A stretch of 64,000 nt of DNA from Rhodococcus sp. Leaf278. GTDB lineage: Bacteria; Actinomycetota; Actinomycetes; Mycobacteriales; Mycobacteriaceae. Shown here one piece after another: positions 9,340 to 18,830 of the stretch (its first letter is position 1; each line of letters begins with the position of its first letter). The translations under genes and the position numbers were made by a program. A model generated the notes under the pieces. It had not been told where the DNA came from and did not search any database. It saw nothing but the letters and a program-made list of their open reading frames with translations. The DNA lies in the NCBI RefSeq assembly GCF_001426085.1, contig NZ_LMRR01000002.1:26666-90665 (forward strand), read 5' to 3'.

Positions 9340-10503
9340 CTAGTTCGGATCCAGCGCGATTCCGGTCATCACCTTCACGCCCACGGCCAGTGCTCGCTCG
9401 TCGAGATCGAACGTCGGCTGATGGATGTCGAGTTGAGGCCCGGTACCGGGCCAGACGCCCAGCCGAGCCATCGCCCCCGGCACCCTTTCGAGGTACCACG
9501 AGAAATCCTCGCCGCCACCGGACTGCGCAGTATCGGCCAACGCGTCGGGTCCGACCCGTCCGATCGCCTTCTCGAACGTGTGTGTGGACGCCGGATCGTT
9601 GACAACCGGTGGTACGCCGCGGCGGTAGTGCAACTCGAACTGCACCCCGGTGGGTGCGAGCAAGCCGGTGACGATCTCGCGGACCAACGGTTCGAGCAAC
9701 GCCCAGGTTTCGTGATCGCCGGTGCGCACGGTCCCGGTCAGCATGCCGGTCTGCGGAATGGCGTTGGGGGCCTGGCCCGCGACCACCGCTCCCCACACCA
9801 TGACCGTGCTGGTCCGCGGATCGATGCGCCTGCTCAACATTCCGGGCAGGCCGGTGATGACGGTGCCCAATGCGTAGATCAGATCGGTGGTCAGGTGCGG
9901 CCGAGACGTATGTCCGCCGGGTGAATCCAGCCGGAGCTCGACGGTGTCGGCCGCAGAGGTGATGGCACCGAGGCGCACGCCGACCTGCCCGACCTCGAGC
10001 CGCGGATCACAGTGCAGCGCAAAGATCTTGGTGACACCGTCGAGCGCTCCCGCGGCCACTGCGTCGAGCGCACCGCCCGGCATGACTTCCTCGGCGGGCT
10101 GAAAGATCAGGCGTACCCCGTACTGCAGGTCCGGCAGGGACGCCAGCGCAAGCCCGGTCGCGAGCAGCACCGTGGTGTGTGCGTCGTGGCCGCAGGCGTG
10201 CGAGACCCCGGGCACGGTCGACGAATACGCCGCGCCGGTGTTCTCCTGCAGCGGTAGAGCATCCATGTCTGCCCGCAGCGCGACCCGAGGACCGTCGGGT
10301 CCGATGTCACAGATCAACCCCGTTCCGCCGGGGAGGGGCTTGGGTGACAGACCTGCTGCTTCCAGCTGTTCGATCACGAATGCCGTTGTGCCGAATTCGC
10401 GTCGAGCGAGCTCAGGGTTCGCGTGAATGTGCCGACGCCACAGCGACAGATCTGCCGTGTGCGACTCGATCCACCGATCGATCTGCGCCTCACGAGGGTT
10501 CAC
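9340..10503 (-). CDS. amiA1: M20-family amidohydrolase (AmiA1-like)
   Basis: This 387-residue M20D peptidase/amidohydrolase shows the metal-site motifs RADMDALPLQE, SHACGHDAHT and FQPAEE. Relatives hydrolyse N-acyl amino acids, hippurate or indole-acetyl-amino acids, and the substrate here is unknown. It overlaps the upstream paralogue by 4 bp, giving translational coupling and probably a paired or heteromeric enzyme. Order and strand match M. tuberculosis Rv3305c. Confidence 0.9.
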   Translation of the reverse strand: MNPREAQIDRWIESHTADLSLWRRHIHANPELARREFGTTAFVIEQLEAAGLSPKPLPGGTGLICDIGPDGPRVALRADMDALPLQENTGAAYSSTVPGVSHACGHDAHTTVLLATGLALASLPDLQYGVRLIFQPAEEVMPGGALDAVAAGALDGVTKIFALHCDPRLEVGQVGVRLGAITSAADTVELRLDSPGGHTSRPHLTTDLIYALGTVITGLPGMLSRRIDPRTSTVMVWGAVVAGQAPNAIPQTGMLTGTVRTGDHETWALLEPLVREIVTGLLAPTGVQFELHYRRGVPPVVNDPASTHTFEKAIGRVGPDALADTAQSGGGEDFSWYLERVPGAMARLGVWPGTGPQLDIHQPTFDLDERALAVGVKVMTGIALDPN

Positions 10504-11702
10504 AGTTGCCCAGCCGATCGGGCGATCACGCCGTCGAGCAGGCGGGCCCGAGTACCGGGATCGGCCGCAGCTCGTGCGGCAGTCCTGGCCAGACCGAGGG
10601 CACCGTCACGCAGTGCTCGGTCGGCGGACTCGGTGACACATGCGGCGGCGAACTCCGGCTGATGCGTCACCGCCCCACCCGCGTCGAGTCCGACAACGGG
10701 ATGAATACCGGGTAGAACATTCGTCACGTTTCCCATGTCTGTGCTGCCCAACGGGCGAAATCCTTCCAAATCCGGAGCCAACGGCGATCGGCCCAACGCT
10801 TCGATCTCCTGACGAAAAGCCGCGACCAGCCACGAATCCGGCGTCAACGCAGCGTATGTCGGTGAGACCGTACGAATCTCGTGCGTACACCCGGTGGCGA
10901 GGGCCCCGGCCTCGAAACACGCGAACGCCTTCGTCGTCAGAGTCTCCAGCGACTCCGTGGTGTTCGCCCGCAGGTAGTACAGCAACTCGGCATGGCCGGG
11001 AACGATGTTCGGTGCCACCCCGCCGTCGCTGACGATGCCGTGGAATTGCTGACCCGGTGCCAGGTGCTGGCGCAGCAGACCGAGTGCCACCTGGCTGATG
11101 GTCACCGCATCGCCGGCGTTGATTCCCCATTCAGGAGCTGCCGACGCGTGCGCGGCGCGGCCGGTGAACTTCACGGCGACGTCGGCCAGTGCCAGCGAGG
11201 TCGCCCCGACGATGTCGAACGGCCCGGGGTGGACCATCAGAGCCGCACCGATGCCGTCGAACACTCCGCGCTCGAGCATCAGCACCTTGCCGCCGCCGGT
11301 CTCCTCGGCCGGGGTGCCGAGCACTCGGACAGTGATGCCCAGATCATCGGCTACCGGAGCGAGTGCCAGCGCCGCCCCCACCGCGGACGCCGCAATGATG
11401 TTGTGCCCGCACGCATGACCGATCTCGGGCAGGGCGTCGTACTCCGCACAGATACCGATCACCAGATCACCGCTGCCGAACGACGCAGTGAACGCGGTGT
11501 CCAGACCTGCGACGGCCGTCTCGACCTCGAAATCGTGAGCTCGGAGCGTATCGAGAATCTTGGCGACGCTGCGATGTTCCTCGAACGCCAGCTCCGGTTC
11601 CGCGTGAATCGAGTGCGACAGCGCGACCAGTTCGTCCGTGACGGTCGCCAGGGCGCGGCCCATCGCCTCGCCCGCCGCAGCGCTGTTCGATTCGTCGATC
11701 AC
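10500..11702 (-). CDS. amiB1: M20-family amidohydrolase (AmiB1-like)
   Basis: This 400-residue M20 enzyme resembles the p-aminobenzoyl-glutamate hydrolase/AbgB group: CAEYDALPEIGHACGHN supplies metal ligands, GTPAEETGGGK the catalytic Glu region. It is the first gene of the amiB1-amiA1 pair. The two are distant paralogues, not recent duplicates, since only the metal motifs are alike. Substrate specificity cannot be read from the sequence. It matches Rv3306c in order. Confidence 0.9.
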   Translation of the reverse strand: MIDESNSAAAGEAMGRALATVTDELVALSHSIHAEPELAFEEHRSVAKILDTLRAHDFEVETAVAGLDTAFTASFGSGDLVIGICAEYDALPEIGHACGHNIIAASAVGAALALAPVADDLGITVRVLGTPAEETGGGKVLMLERGVFDGIGAALMVHPGPFDIVGATSLALADVAVKFTGRAAHASAAPEWGINAGDAVTISQVALGLLRQHLAPGQQFHGIVSDGGVAPNIVPGHAELLYYLRANTTESLETLTTKAFACFEAGALATGCTHEIRTVSPTYAALTPDSWLVAAFRQEIEALGRSPLAPDLEGFRPLGSTDMGNVTNVLPGIHPVVGLDAGGAVTHQPEFAAACVTESADRALRDGALGLARTAARAAADPGTRARLLDGVIARSAGQL

Positions 11703-11774
11703 GAGAGACAGTGTGTCACTAGCGTGGCCGAGAGTCGGAACGGCTGTGCCGAGTTGCAGAAAGAGACGAGGCGT

Positions 11775-12479
11775 CTACTTTCCGAAGCTGAAGTTGCTGT
11801 CGTCGGTTGCGGTGTTCAGCGCGGCCAGCAGGTCGACGTGAATGCGGCTCTTGATCCCCGCCAGGTTCGCGCCCCGGGTGCTGGTCAGTGCCGCAGCCTT
11901 GGCAACTGCGTCGGAGACGAGCGATTCCTCGGGAGCAGTCGACTCGACGATTCCCGCGGCCAGCGCGTCGGCACCGCCGTAACGGCGTCCGGTCGTCATG
12001 GCATCGACGGCGGTCTGCTTGGGAAGCCGGGAATTGATCAATGCGGACATTCCCACGGTGAACGGCATGTTCAGGTTGACCTCGGGCAAGCAGTAGAAGC
12101 CGCGATCGACGCGTTGGATGCGGAAGTCGTGCGAGGTGGCGAGCATCGCGCCGGCTCCGAACGCGTGGCCTTGCACAGCAGCGACGGTGGCCATCGGGAA
12201 GGCGAGCAACCGGGTGTAGAGCGTGTGGACGCGATCGAGATACCAGGTGATCTTGTCCAGGTTGGCGAAGAGCCAATCGGTGTCGAGACCGTTGGTGTAG
12301 AACTTGCCCGCCGACGTGGTGACCAGTGCCGCCGGACCGGTCGACGCCTCGACCTCGTCGAGCAGCGCGTGGACGGCGTCGATCCAGTCCGGGTGGAATC
12401 GATTCTCCGGGTTGTTCGCGCCGTCCTGGGCACCGAGGAACAGGATATGGACGTCGCCGTCGCTTTCGAGATAAGGCAT
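11775..12479 (-). CDS. enoyl-CoA hydratase/isomerase (crotonase) family protein
   Basis: This is a crotonase-fold protein of 234 residues from the ATG giving MPYLESDGD; an in-frame ATG 60 bp upstream would add 20 residues without family similarity. Two oxyanion-hole regions are visible: SAGKFYTNGLD and VQGHAFGAGAML. The segment CLPEVNLNMPFTVGM matches the crotonase EVNLG region. It resembles plant-type delta3,delta2-enoyl-CoA isomerases more than classical hydratases, but the reaction is uncertain. It is divergent from the PNP gene and interrupts the mycobacterial amiB1-deoD adjacency. Confidence 0.85.
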   Translation of the reverse strand: MPYLESDGDVHILFLGAQDGANNPENRFHPDWIDAVHALLDEVEASTGPAALVTTSAGKFYTNGLDTDWLFANLDKITWYLDRVHTLYTRLLAFPMATVAAVQGHAFGAGAMLATSHDFRIQRVDRGFYCLPEVNLNMPFTVGMSALINSRLPKQTAVDAMTTGRRYGGADALAAGIVESTAPEESLVSDAVAKAAALTSTRGANLAGIKSRIHVDLLAALNTATDDSNFSFGK

Positions 12480-12566
12480 GCAGCGGATACTACTCGGGAG
12501 TAACTTGCTGGTGGCAACCTCCATCGGTCGCACATCCATCGCGTCGATCTCCTACTGTTGTTCATC

Positions 12567-13394
12567 GTGGCAACCACCGACGCACATGAGACCGACCCCG
12601 TGACCGATCCCGAGGGGGCCGCACGCACCGCGGCCGACGCTCTCGCCGCGGCGACCGGAGTCGACACCCATTCCGTGGCCATCGTGCTCGGCTCCGGCTG
12701 GCAGGCAGCAGCCGACGTCTTCGGCTCCCCCACCGCGACCGTGCGTATGGCCGACCTGCCCGGTTTCGCGCCGCCGTCGGCATCGGGTCACTCCGGCACC
12801 ATCACCTCGGTGGACGTCGGCGGCACCCACACCCTGCTACTGCAGGGGCGCACCCATGCCTACGAAGGTCACGACCTGCGACGCGTCGTGCACCCCGTGC
12901 GCACGGCGATCGCCGCAGGCGCGACCACCGTCGTGCTGACCAATGCCGCAGGCGGAATCCGCGACGGCATGAGCGTCGGGCAGCCCGTCCTCATTTGCGA
13001 CCACCTCAACCTCACAGCTCGCTCGCCTCTGGTCGGAGCCGAGTTCGTCGATCTGGTCGACGCGTACTCACCCGAACTTCGCGCTCTGGCAGCCCAGATC
13101 GATCCGTCGCTCGAAGACGGCGTCTACGCGGGTCTACCCGGCCCCCACTACGAGACGCCTGCCGAGATCCGGATGCTGCGCACTCTCGGCGCAGACCTCG
13201 TGGGTATGTCGACGGTGCACGAGACGATCGCCGCGCGGGCGAAGGGCGCTCGAGTCCTCGGCATCTCACTGGTCACCAATCTCGCGGCCGGAATGACCGG
13301 CGAGCACCTGAACCACACCGAAGTACTCGCTGCCGGTAAGGATTCCGCTGCCCGAATGGGTGCCCTGCTGCACGAATTGGTCTCTCGACTGTGA
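12567..13394 (+). CDS. punA: purine nucleoside phosphorylase
   Basis: This is a trimeric-type PNP of about 275 residues. It cleaves purine (deoxy)nucleosides with phosphate to free base and (deoxy)ribose-1-phosphate. Visible motifs are VLGSGW near the N-terminus (phosphate loop), [44 protein letters not shown] and the base-binding VTNLAAGM. The GTG start is favoured because TACTGT ends eight bases upstream, fitting leaderless expression; a TTG three codons earlier is the alternative. It overlaps the next gene by 4 bp, which couples ribose-1-phosphate production to a phosphopentomutase-like enzyme. It is the Rv3307 counterpart. Confidence 0.95.
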   Translation: MATTDAHETDPVTDPEGAARTAADALAAATGVDTHSVAIVLGSGWQAAADVFGSPTATVRMADLPGFAPPSASGHSGTITSVDVGGTHTLLLQGRTHAYEGHDLRRVVHPVRTAIAAGATTVVLTNAAGGIRDGMSVGQPVLICDHLNLTARSPLVGAEFVDLVDAYSPELRALAAQIDPSLEDGVYAGLPGPHYETPAEIRMLRTLGADLVGMSTVHETIAARAKGARVLGISLVTNLAAGMTGEHLNHTEVLAAGKDSAARMGALLHELVSRL

Positions 13395-14992
13395 CCGAGG
13401 AGCTCGCCGAACGCGTGCAGCGCTGGATCGCCGGCGATCCGGACCCCGCTACCCGCGAGGAACTGGACGGCCTGTCCGATGCCGAACTCGCCGATCGGTT
13501 CAGCGGCCCCCTGACGTTCGGTACGGCGGGCTTGCGAGGACCGGTACGCGCGGGACCGAACGGCATGAACGTCGCGGTGGTGGTGAAGACCACTGCCGGT
13601 ATCGCAGCCTGGTTGACCGAGAAGGGCCTCGGCGGCTCTACCGTCGTCGTCGGTCGCGACGCCAGAACCGGCTCCGAACAGTTCGCTTTCGCGGCCGCGG
13701 AAACCCTGACCGCTCAGGGCTTTTCGGTGGTGTTGCTGCCTCGACCGCTCCCGACTCCCGTCGTCGCCTTCGCGGTACGGGCCCTCGATGCCGAACTCGG
13801 CGTGCAGATCACCGCGTCGCACAACCCCGCGGCGGACAACGGCTACAAGGTGTACCTTCGCGGCGGTTCGCAATTGATCCCGCCGAGTGACGCGGAGATC
13901 GAGACGCTGATCGCCGCCACCGGTGACGCGGTCGACGTTCCCCGTTCGATCGTCGAACCCAGTGGTAGCGACATCGCTGCGCGATACCTCGATTCGGTTG
14001 TTGCACTGCCCCGTTCGACTCGCCGAGATCTCCGCATCGCTCTCACGGCACTGCACGGCGTCGGCGGCGAGCTGGCCACCGCTGCGCTGCGTGGAGCAGG
14101 TTTCCGCGACGTTCAGGTGGTCGAGGAGCAATTCGAGCCCGACCCGGCTTTCCCTACCGTCACGTTCCCCAACCCCGAGGAGCCGGGTGCCGCCGATGCG
14201 GTGCTCGCTCTTGCGGCCGAGATCGACGCCGATATCGCGATCGCCCTCGACCCCGATGCCGATCGCTGTGCGGTCGGAGTTCTGGGGCCGGACGGGTGGC
14301 GAATGCTGACCGGGGACGAGACGGGAGCCTTGCTCGCGAACTACGTGCTGAGCGGTTCGACGGCCGACCCGTTGGTGGCCAACACCATCGTCTCGTCGCA
14401 GCTGCTCTCTGCACTCGCTCCGGCGCGTGGTGCCCGCTATGCCCGCACGCTGACCGGTTTCAAGTGGTTGGTCCGCGCCGGCGACGGTCTCGTGTACGCC
14501 TACGAGGAGGCCATCGGACACTGCGTCGATCCGAATGTCGTGCGCGACAAGGACGGTATCTCGGCGGCGGTGGTGCTCACAGATCTGGCCGCCGGCTTGA
14601 AGCAGGACCGTCGCACTCTGCTCGACGTACTCGACGAGCTCGCGGTCGAGTTCGGGGTGCACCTGGGTGCGCAGGTCTCGCGGCGGGTCGAGGACCTCGC
14701 CGAGATCGGGAACATGATGCGCAGGTTGCGTAGTGAACCACCGACGACACTGGCCGGCCGCGCTGTCGCCGCTCAGGATTATGCCCAGCGCGACGACGAA
14801 TTACGTACCGACGCAGTCGAAATCAGGGGATCGGGGCTGCGGGCGATCGTGCGGCCGTCCGGCACCGAACCCAAACTCAAGGCCTACCTCGAAGTGATCG
14901 AGCCGGTCGACGGCCCAGAGGACCTGCCGAGAGCACGGACAGCAGCAGGCCAGATCCTCGTCGAACTGACCGACTTCGCCCAGCACCTCTGA
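13391..14992 (+). CDS. pmmB: phospho-sugar mutase (phosphomannomutase/phosphopentomutase type, PmmB)
   Basis: This 533-residue alpha-D-phosphohexomutase has all family loops: the phospho-Ser site TASHNP (Ser143), the metal loop DPDADR near residue 290, the sugar loop YAYEEAIGH near 370 and the phosphate-binding RPSGTEPK near the C-terminus. The GTG start overlaps the PNP stop by 4 bp. It is annotated as phosphomannomutase in mycobacteria. The coupling to PNP suggests that ribose-1-phosphate/ribose-5-phosphate interconversion is at least one role, as for PGM2-type enzymes. That role is inference. Confidence 0.92.
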   Translation: MTEELAERVQRWIAGDPDPATREELDGLSDAELADRFSGPLTFGTAGLRGPVRAGPNGMNVAVVVKTTAGIAAWLTEKGLGGSTVVVGRDARTGSEQFAFAAAETLTAQGFSVVLLPRPLPTPVVAFAVRALDAELGVQITASHNPAADNGYKVYLRGGSQLIPPSDAEIETLIAATGDAVDVPRSIVEPSGSDIAARYLDSVVALPRSTRRDLRIALTALHGVGGELATAALRGAGFRDVQVVEEQFEPDPAFPTVTFPNPEEPGAADAVLALAAEIDADIAIALDPDADRCAVGVLGPDGWRMLTGDETGALLANYVLSGSTADPLVANTIVSSQLLSALAPARGARYARTLTGFKWLVRAGDGLVYAYEEAIGHCVDPNVVRDKDGISAAVVLTDLAAGLKQDRRTLLDVLDELAVEFGVHLGAQVSRRVEDLAEIGNMMRRLRSEPPTTLAGRAVAAQDYAQRDDELRTDAVEIRGSGLRAIVRPSGTEPKLKAYLEVIEPVDGPEDLPRARTAAGQILVELTDFAQHL

Positions 14993-15006
14993 GCGTCGAC
15001 CAACCC

Positions 15007-15909
15007 TCAGAAGAGCGCCGACTGCACCGCAGGCAAATCGGACGTGAAGGCCCCGAGTTCGATTCGCCGACCCTTGAGTGCTGCCAGATCCGCGACGTAG
15101 GTGTCGTCGTCCACGGTCGCGATCACCGCCTGCCCGACGCATGTCCTGATCGCCAGTCCGTGGGATCCGGTCGCGACATCGGCGGGGTAGGCAACGCGAC
15201 TGACGTTCTCGCTCAACGCTTCACGACCAGCAGGCGGCGTCCACCGATCGTCGATCGGAGTGCACCCAGCGATGCCCGCGCCGGACAACATCTCGCGGAC
15301 CTGTACTGCGCGGCGGGCGGTGGCGGCGTCGAGCTTCCCGACGTCGATCGGTAGACACAGCGAGGCCGCCTTCACCGTGGATCGCACTGCTTGCCGAAGC
15401 CCCATCGACTCGGTCACGAGATCCTCGGCCACCCGAACCGCTTTCCCGTCGTCGGCGTGGGCGACGTACCGCGCACTGATAGCCCCCTGCTCGGCGAGCC
15501 GGCCCCACTTGCGTGTATCGGCCGCCGTGCCGATCTTGAAGGCTCCGTTGGCAAAAGCAGCCAGGTAGAGCCAATGTGGCTGCATGACATGCTTTTCCAG
15601 ATCACGCGAGACGAAGCCGCTGCGATGCACGGTGTGCACGAACCTGAAGCTGTCCTTGCCGGCGCACGCCTCGCACTGACTCGCCCCGACAGCCCGCTCC
15701 CTACCGGGGCAGGGAACGTAACGCGGTGGACCGTCTGCCCTGAAGGCCGTTCGCCCGGTGCAGTAGCGATCGGTCGAGGAACCCAGCGCACGGAAACCGA
15801 GTCTGCGTCCGACCAATTCGAGGAACTCGAGCTGCTCTGTGTCGACGTCGAGCAACCGCAGGCTCGGACTGGTGGACGCGTCCGAAGGCCACGAGACTCC
15901 CAGCACCAA
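15007..15909 (-). CDS. DUF2797 family protein
   Basis: This 300-residue protein of unknown function has two recognisable parts. A Cys-rich N-terminal section (YCTGR, then VPCPGRE and CEACAG, residues about 48-83) probably binds zinc. The central segment WLYLAAFANGAFKIGTA followed by RWGRLAEQGA-like residues resembles a GIY-YIG-like half fold, as noted for DUF2797. No catalytic assignment is safe. It is convergent with pmmB, and upp lies beyond it on the same strand. The upstream start region has an ordinary high-GC composition. Confidence 0.75.
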   Translation of the reverse strand: MVLGVSWPSDASTSPSLRLLDVDTEQLEFLELVGRRLGFRALGSSTDRYCTGRTAFRADGPPRYVPCPGRERAVGASQCEACAGKDSFRFVHTVHRSGFVSRDLEKHVMQPHWLYLAAFANGAFKIGTAADTRKWGRLAEQGAISARYVAHADDGKAVRVAEDLVTESMGLRQAVRSTVKAASLCLPIDVGKLDAATARRAVQVREMLSGAGIAGCTPIDDRWTPPAGREALSENVSRVAYPADVATGSHGLAIRTCVGQAVIATVDDDTYVADLAALKGRRIELGAFTSDLPAVQSALF

Positions 15910-15929
15910 TCTCGCCGCGGGACTGCCGG

Positions 15930-16553
15930 TCAGCGCGGACCGAACTGACGATCGCCCGCGTCACCGAGACCGGGGACGATGAACGCATTCTCGTTCAGGC
16001 CGTCGTCGATGCTCGCTGCCACCAATCGCACCGGCAGACCCGAGGCTTCGAGCGCGGCAACACCTTCGGGAGCGGCCACGACGCAGATGGCCGTCACCTC
16101 CGCTGCACCGCGACCGACGAGCAGTTCGATGGTGTGCACCATGGAACCGCCGGTGGCCAGCATGGGGTCCAGCACGTACACCGGCGTCTGCGAGAGGTCG
16201 TCGGGCAAGGACTCCATGTACGGGACGGGCTGATGCGTCTGTTCGTCCCGGGCCATCCCGACGAATCCGACGCCGGACTGCGGGATCAGACTGCTGGCCT
16301 TCTCCACCATGCCCAGACCTGCACGCAGAACCGGTACGAGCAGCGGCGGGCGAGCCAGCCTGGTGCCCTCGGTCACGGCGACGGGGGTGCGCACCTCGAA
16401 GGTGTCGATGGCGGCGTCTCGGGTGGCCTCGTAGACCAGCATGTGGGTCAGTTGGCGAAGAGCCGTCCGGAACGTGGCATTGTCGCTGCGCTCGTCCCGC
16501 ATCGTGGTGAGCAGTGCTGCGGCCAGTGGGTGGTCGACCACGTGTGTTTCCAT
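15930..16553 (-). CDS. upp: uracil phosphoribosyltransferase
   Basis: This 207-residue enzyme makes UMP from uracil and PRPP. It has the Upp N-terminus [13 protein letters not shown], the segment [10 protein letters not shown], the PRPP loop [12 protein letters not shown] and the C-terminal uracil-binding [11 protein letters not shown]. The ATG giving METHVVDHP gives exactly the family length, and longer frames upstream are non-coding. Product and place match Rv3309c. With PNP, Add, DeoA and Cdd it forms a salvage set scattered through this window. Confidence 0.97.
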   Translation of the reverse strand: METHVVDHPLAAALLTTMRDERSDNATFRTALRQLTHMLVYEATRDAAIDTFEVRTPVAVTEGTRLARPPLLVPVLRAGLGMVEKASSLIPQSGVGFVGMARDEQTHQPVPYMESLPDDLSQTPVYVLDPMLATGGSMVHTIELLVGRGAAEVTAICVVAAPEGVAALEASGLPVRLVAASIDDGLNENAFIVPGLGDAGDRQFGPR

Positions 16554-16687
16554 GCCGTCCAGGATAGGACTTCGGGGGTCGGACGCGAACGGCAAGTCAG
16601 GGGAACCGAATGCCGGGCATCCGCGTCGAACAAGTTGGGCGTCGCACTCGGCGCCCGTGAATCGATTGCTTTTCTCAGGGGGCACTG

Positions 16688-17020
16688 ATGGCCGAACTCG
16701 TCGTCGATACCGAGGGAGTCCTCGCCTACAGTGCGGTGGCGTCGACCATGGCCCAACAGATCGCCGCGGCGGGTGCTGCCGCAGCTGCGTGCGGGCCCGC
16801 CGTGCTCGCACCGGTGTTCGGTCTGATCGGACAAGAATTTCTGGGGGCCGCCGCCGGTACCCATCTTGCGCATACGGACGCCGTCGTGCGCTTGGCCGGA
16901 GCGGTGGCCAGCATAGGGTCCGCGGCCACGGCATCGGCCGTCTCGTACGCCCTCACCGATGCCGGCACCGGAGCATCCGTCGTGGGCTCGGCGGCCGCAC
17001 TTACGCCGGACGCGCGGTAG
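16688..17020 (+). CDS. EspC-like type VII secretion target protein
   Basis: This 110-residue Ala-rich, largely helical protein has the look of EspC/PE-type ESX substrates: [19 protein letters not shown] at the N-terminus, a helical hairpin, and Y87-A-L-T-D91, which fits the YxxxD/E export signal, near the C-terminus. No signal peptide is present. AGGGGG precedes the ATG. It is followed after 5 bp by the WxG-NlpC/P60 gene, and the pair may be exported together as a helical bundle, as PE/PPE or EsxA/B partners are. No ESX ATPase or membrane component is in the window, so a core system elsewhere is implied. Confidence 0.7.
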   Translation: MAELVVDTEGVLAYSAVASTMAQQIAAAGAAAAACGPAVLAPVFGLIGQEFLGAAAGTHLAHTDAVVRLAGAVASIGSAATASAVSYALTDAGTGASVVGSAAALTPDAR

Positions 17021-17025
17021 CTGCC

Positions 17026-18147
17026 GTGATCGATCTTTTGGCCCGTCCGATCGTCGATCTACTCGGTGCTTTCGGCAGCGGAGCGCTGCCCACCGGCGGT
17101 CCGGCCGATGTGCTTCGCGTGTCCTCGGCAGCGATCGAGGCGGCGCAGGGAATCGGCAGGGTCGCGATCACCGAGCTCGCCGCGAATTGGAACGGGGCCG
17201 CCGCCGACGCCGCAATTCGGTACGCCGAGGACGCACACTCGTCCGCGATCGCCCTCGCGGACCACGCCGACGACATCGCGGCCGTCGTCGATCAGGCCTG
17301 CCGCGATACCAATCAGGGTTTCCTCGAACTGCAGGCCATCGCGGCGTCGTTCGTGGGTATCGCCCTCTCGGCCGGGCCGATCATCGCTTCACCGGTAGGA
17401 CAGACCATGCTGATCTCGGCAGCGATCGAGCACCTCGAGCGGGCGCTGGTGGTGGTTGCGCGTGTTCGCGCCGAATTGGCAGCGCACACTGCGAAAGTCG
17501 GAGCACTCGCCGCCCCGCCGACGGTGCCTGCTCCGGTGGGCGGAGAACCGGTACCGAGTCCGGGTTCACCCTCGAATCTCATGACCTCACCTGCGACGTC
17601 GCAGGTGATCGAGGCCGGCGAGAAGCTGGCGAAGACGTTCGCGCAGTCGGTCGCCTCCCCTGCCGGCGGAGCCGACGCGCCCGGCGGTGGCGCGCTGAAC
17701 TATCTGGGTGGTCCGGCAACCGACCCGTCCCGGTCGACCGACAGCGCCGGTAGTGGAGTCGACGTCCAGTTGCCCGACGGCAGTACCGTCACCGCACCGA
17801 ACCCCGAGGCGGCCGGTGCCGTTCGTAGTGCATTGACGCAACAGGGCGTGCCCTACGCGTGGGGCGGCACCACGCCGGGCACCGGGCTCGACTGCAGCGG
17901 ATTGACGCAGTGGGCGTACTCGCAGCAGGGCGTCGAGATCCCCCGCCTGGCTCAGGAACAGGACATCGGCACCGCCGTGGCACCGAGTGACCTCATGCCC
18001 GGCGACCTCGCGGTCTGGGACGGGCACGTGGCCATGGTCATCGGCAACGGCCAGCTGGTCGAAGCCGGAGACCCGGTACAGGTCGGACCGATCCGAACGA
18101 CCAACAGCGGTATGGGCTTCAAGGGCTTCTACCGTCCGACCGAATGA
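17026..18147 (+). CDS. NlpC/P60 (C40) peptidoglycan hydrolase with WXG100-like N-terminal domain
   Basis: This is a 373-residue two-part protein. The N-terminal half is helical, with WNG at residues 55-57 in a WXG100-like hairpin. A Pro/Gly/Ser linker follows at about 165-245, then a C-terminal NlpC/P60 domain: Cys290 in LDCSGLTQW and His334 in DGHVAMVIG. Such domains cut D-Glu-diaminopimelate bonds in peptidoglycan stems. There is no Sec signal peptide, so type VII export through the WxG domain is the logical route (inference). The GTG start follows the EspC-like stop by 5 bp, and the gene overlaps the next by 4 bp. Confidence 0.8.
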   Translation: MIDLLARPIVDLLGAFGSGALPTGGPADVLRVSSAAIEAAQGIGRVAITELAANWNGAAADAAIRYAEDAHSSAIALADHADDIAAVVDQACRDTNQGFLELQAIAASFVGIALSAGPIIASPVGQTMLISAAIEHLERALVVVARVRAELAAHTAKVGALAAPPTVPAPVGGEPVPSPGSPSNLMTSPATSQVIEAGEKLAKTFAQSVASPAGGADAPGGGALNYLGGPATDPSRSTDSAGSGVDVQLPDGSTVTAPNPEAAGAVRSALTQQGVPYAWGGTTPGTGLDCSGLTQWAYSQQGVEIPRLAQEQDIGTAVAPSDLMPGDLAVWDGHVAMVIGNGQLVEAGDPVQVGPIRTTNSGMGFKGFYRPTE

Positions 18148-18158
18148 GAGGCGACCTG

Positions 18159-18503
18159 ATGACGGGCCAGGTAACAACCGACTCGACCTTCACCGCGGTG
18201 TCGGGCACCAGATCTGGATCGGTGACGGTGCGCTCCACCGAACACGGGCTACCGATCGCAGTCGCCATCGATGACCGCGAAATGCGTTACGGCGGAACCG
18301 TGTTGGCAGCGACAATTCTGCAGCAATGCGAACGGGCGAGCGCCACAGCTCGCGCCCAGCGCCGGACCGTGCTGGCCGAGGACGGCGTTCCTGCCGAGGT
18401 TCTCGATCGCCTCGGACTACCCACGAGCGCCCGAGTCGCGGCCGCCGCGAACGAGGACCTCGCCGAGGACGTTGCGCCCGCGAGTTGGCTGAGGCCGGTA
18501 TGA
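18159..18503 (+). CDS. small YbaB/EspL-like protein of the type VII-type cassette
   Basis: This 114-residue protein has no signal peptide. The pattern TAVSGTRSGSVTVRSTEHG followed by LPIAVAIDDR and an Ala-rich helix resembles the small cytosolic YbaB-fold proteins found with ESX substrates, such as EspL. That assignment is by pattern only. An ATG at 18144 overlaps the upstream stop by 4 bp, but the GAGAGG site is ideally spaced for the ATG at 18159, which I prefer. It probably acts as a chaperone or accessory for the preceding substrates. Confidence 0.6.
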   Translation: MTGQVTTDSTFTAVSGTRSGSVTVRSTEHGLPIAVAIDDREMRYGGTVLAATILQQCERASATARAQRRTVLAEDGVPAEVLDRLGLPTSARVAAAANEDLAEDVAPASWLRPV

Positions 18504-18814
18504 CCCACGCGCACACCACCGAACTGGACGCTCTGGTCGGCAGTGCCCAGCACCGTCTGGACACCCTGCGCGAGACTCACGAGCGGCTGGACCGCATCAG
18601 GTTTCGAGTCACCTCTGCCGACAACCTGGCGACCGTCGTCGCCGATGGATCGGGTGCCATGGTCGAACTCGAACTCGCCGAGAACCTCGGATCGGTGACC
18701 GCTCGCGCACTCGCCTCGACGATCACTTCGGTGGCCGCCGAGGCCGCCGCTGGAGCCCTCGACCAGCGAGCGGACATCCTGCAAAGTCTGCAGGCATCGT
18801 TCACAGACTCCTGA
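18500..18814 (+). CDS. YbaB/EbfC-like small protein
   Basis: This 104-residue protein has an N-terminal coiled helix (residues 8-30) and then RFRVTSADNLATVVADGSG, the typical beta-hairpin of the YbaB/EbfC fold, followed by a C-terminal helix. Classical YbaB binds DNA, but ESX-linked relatives act as accessory proteins. It overlaps the preceding gene by 4 bp and is the last of the four-gene cassette. The shared fold with its neighbour suggests a heterodimer (inference). Confidence 0.6.
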   Translation: MTHAHTTELDALVGSAQHRLDTLRETHERLDRIRFRVTSADNLATVVADGSGAMVELELAENLGSVTARALASTITSVAAEAAAGALDQRADILQSLQASFTDS

Positions 18815-18816
18815 GA

Positions 18817-18830
18817 TAGGCTTCGCGCCA
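18817..18830 (+). promoter_or_regulatory. -10 element for leaderless transcript
   Basis: TAGGCT ends seven bases before the ATG of the next gene, the same box and spacing as at 8371. It lies just after the stop of the YbaB-like gene. This suggests that the downstream gene has its own promoter and no leader. Confidence 0.45.

Noticed and set aside
10881..12503. 540-codon open frame antisense to the amidohydrolase genes
   Set aside because: High-GC shadow frame: it lies opposite two genes with clear M20 motifs, has no motif of its own and an odd Gln/Arg/His/Val-rich composition.
13148..14662. 504-codon open frame antisense to pmmB
   Set aside because: The plus strand carries all phosphohexomutase loops; the antisense frame has no family features.
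16688..18814. A toxin-immunity reading of the NlpC/P60 cassette
   Set aside because: The two small downstream proteins look like YbaB-fold accessories with no membrane or inhibitor features, and there is no polymorphic-toxin C-terminus.
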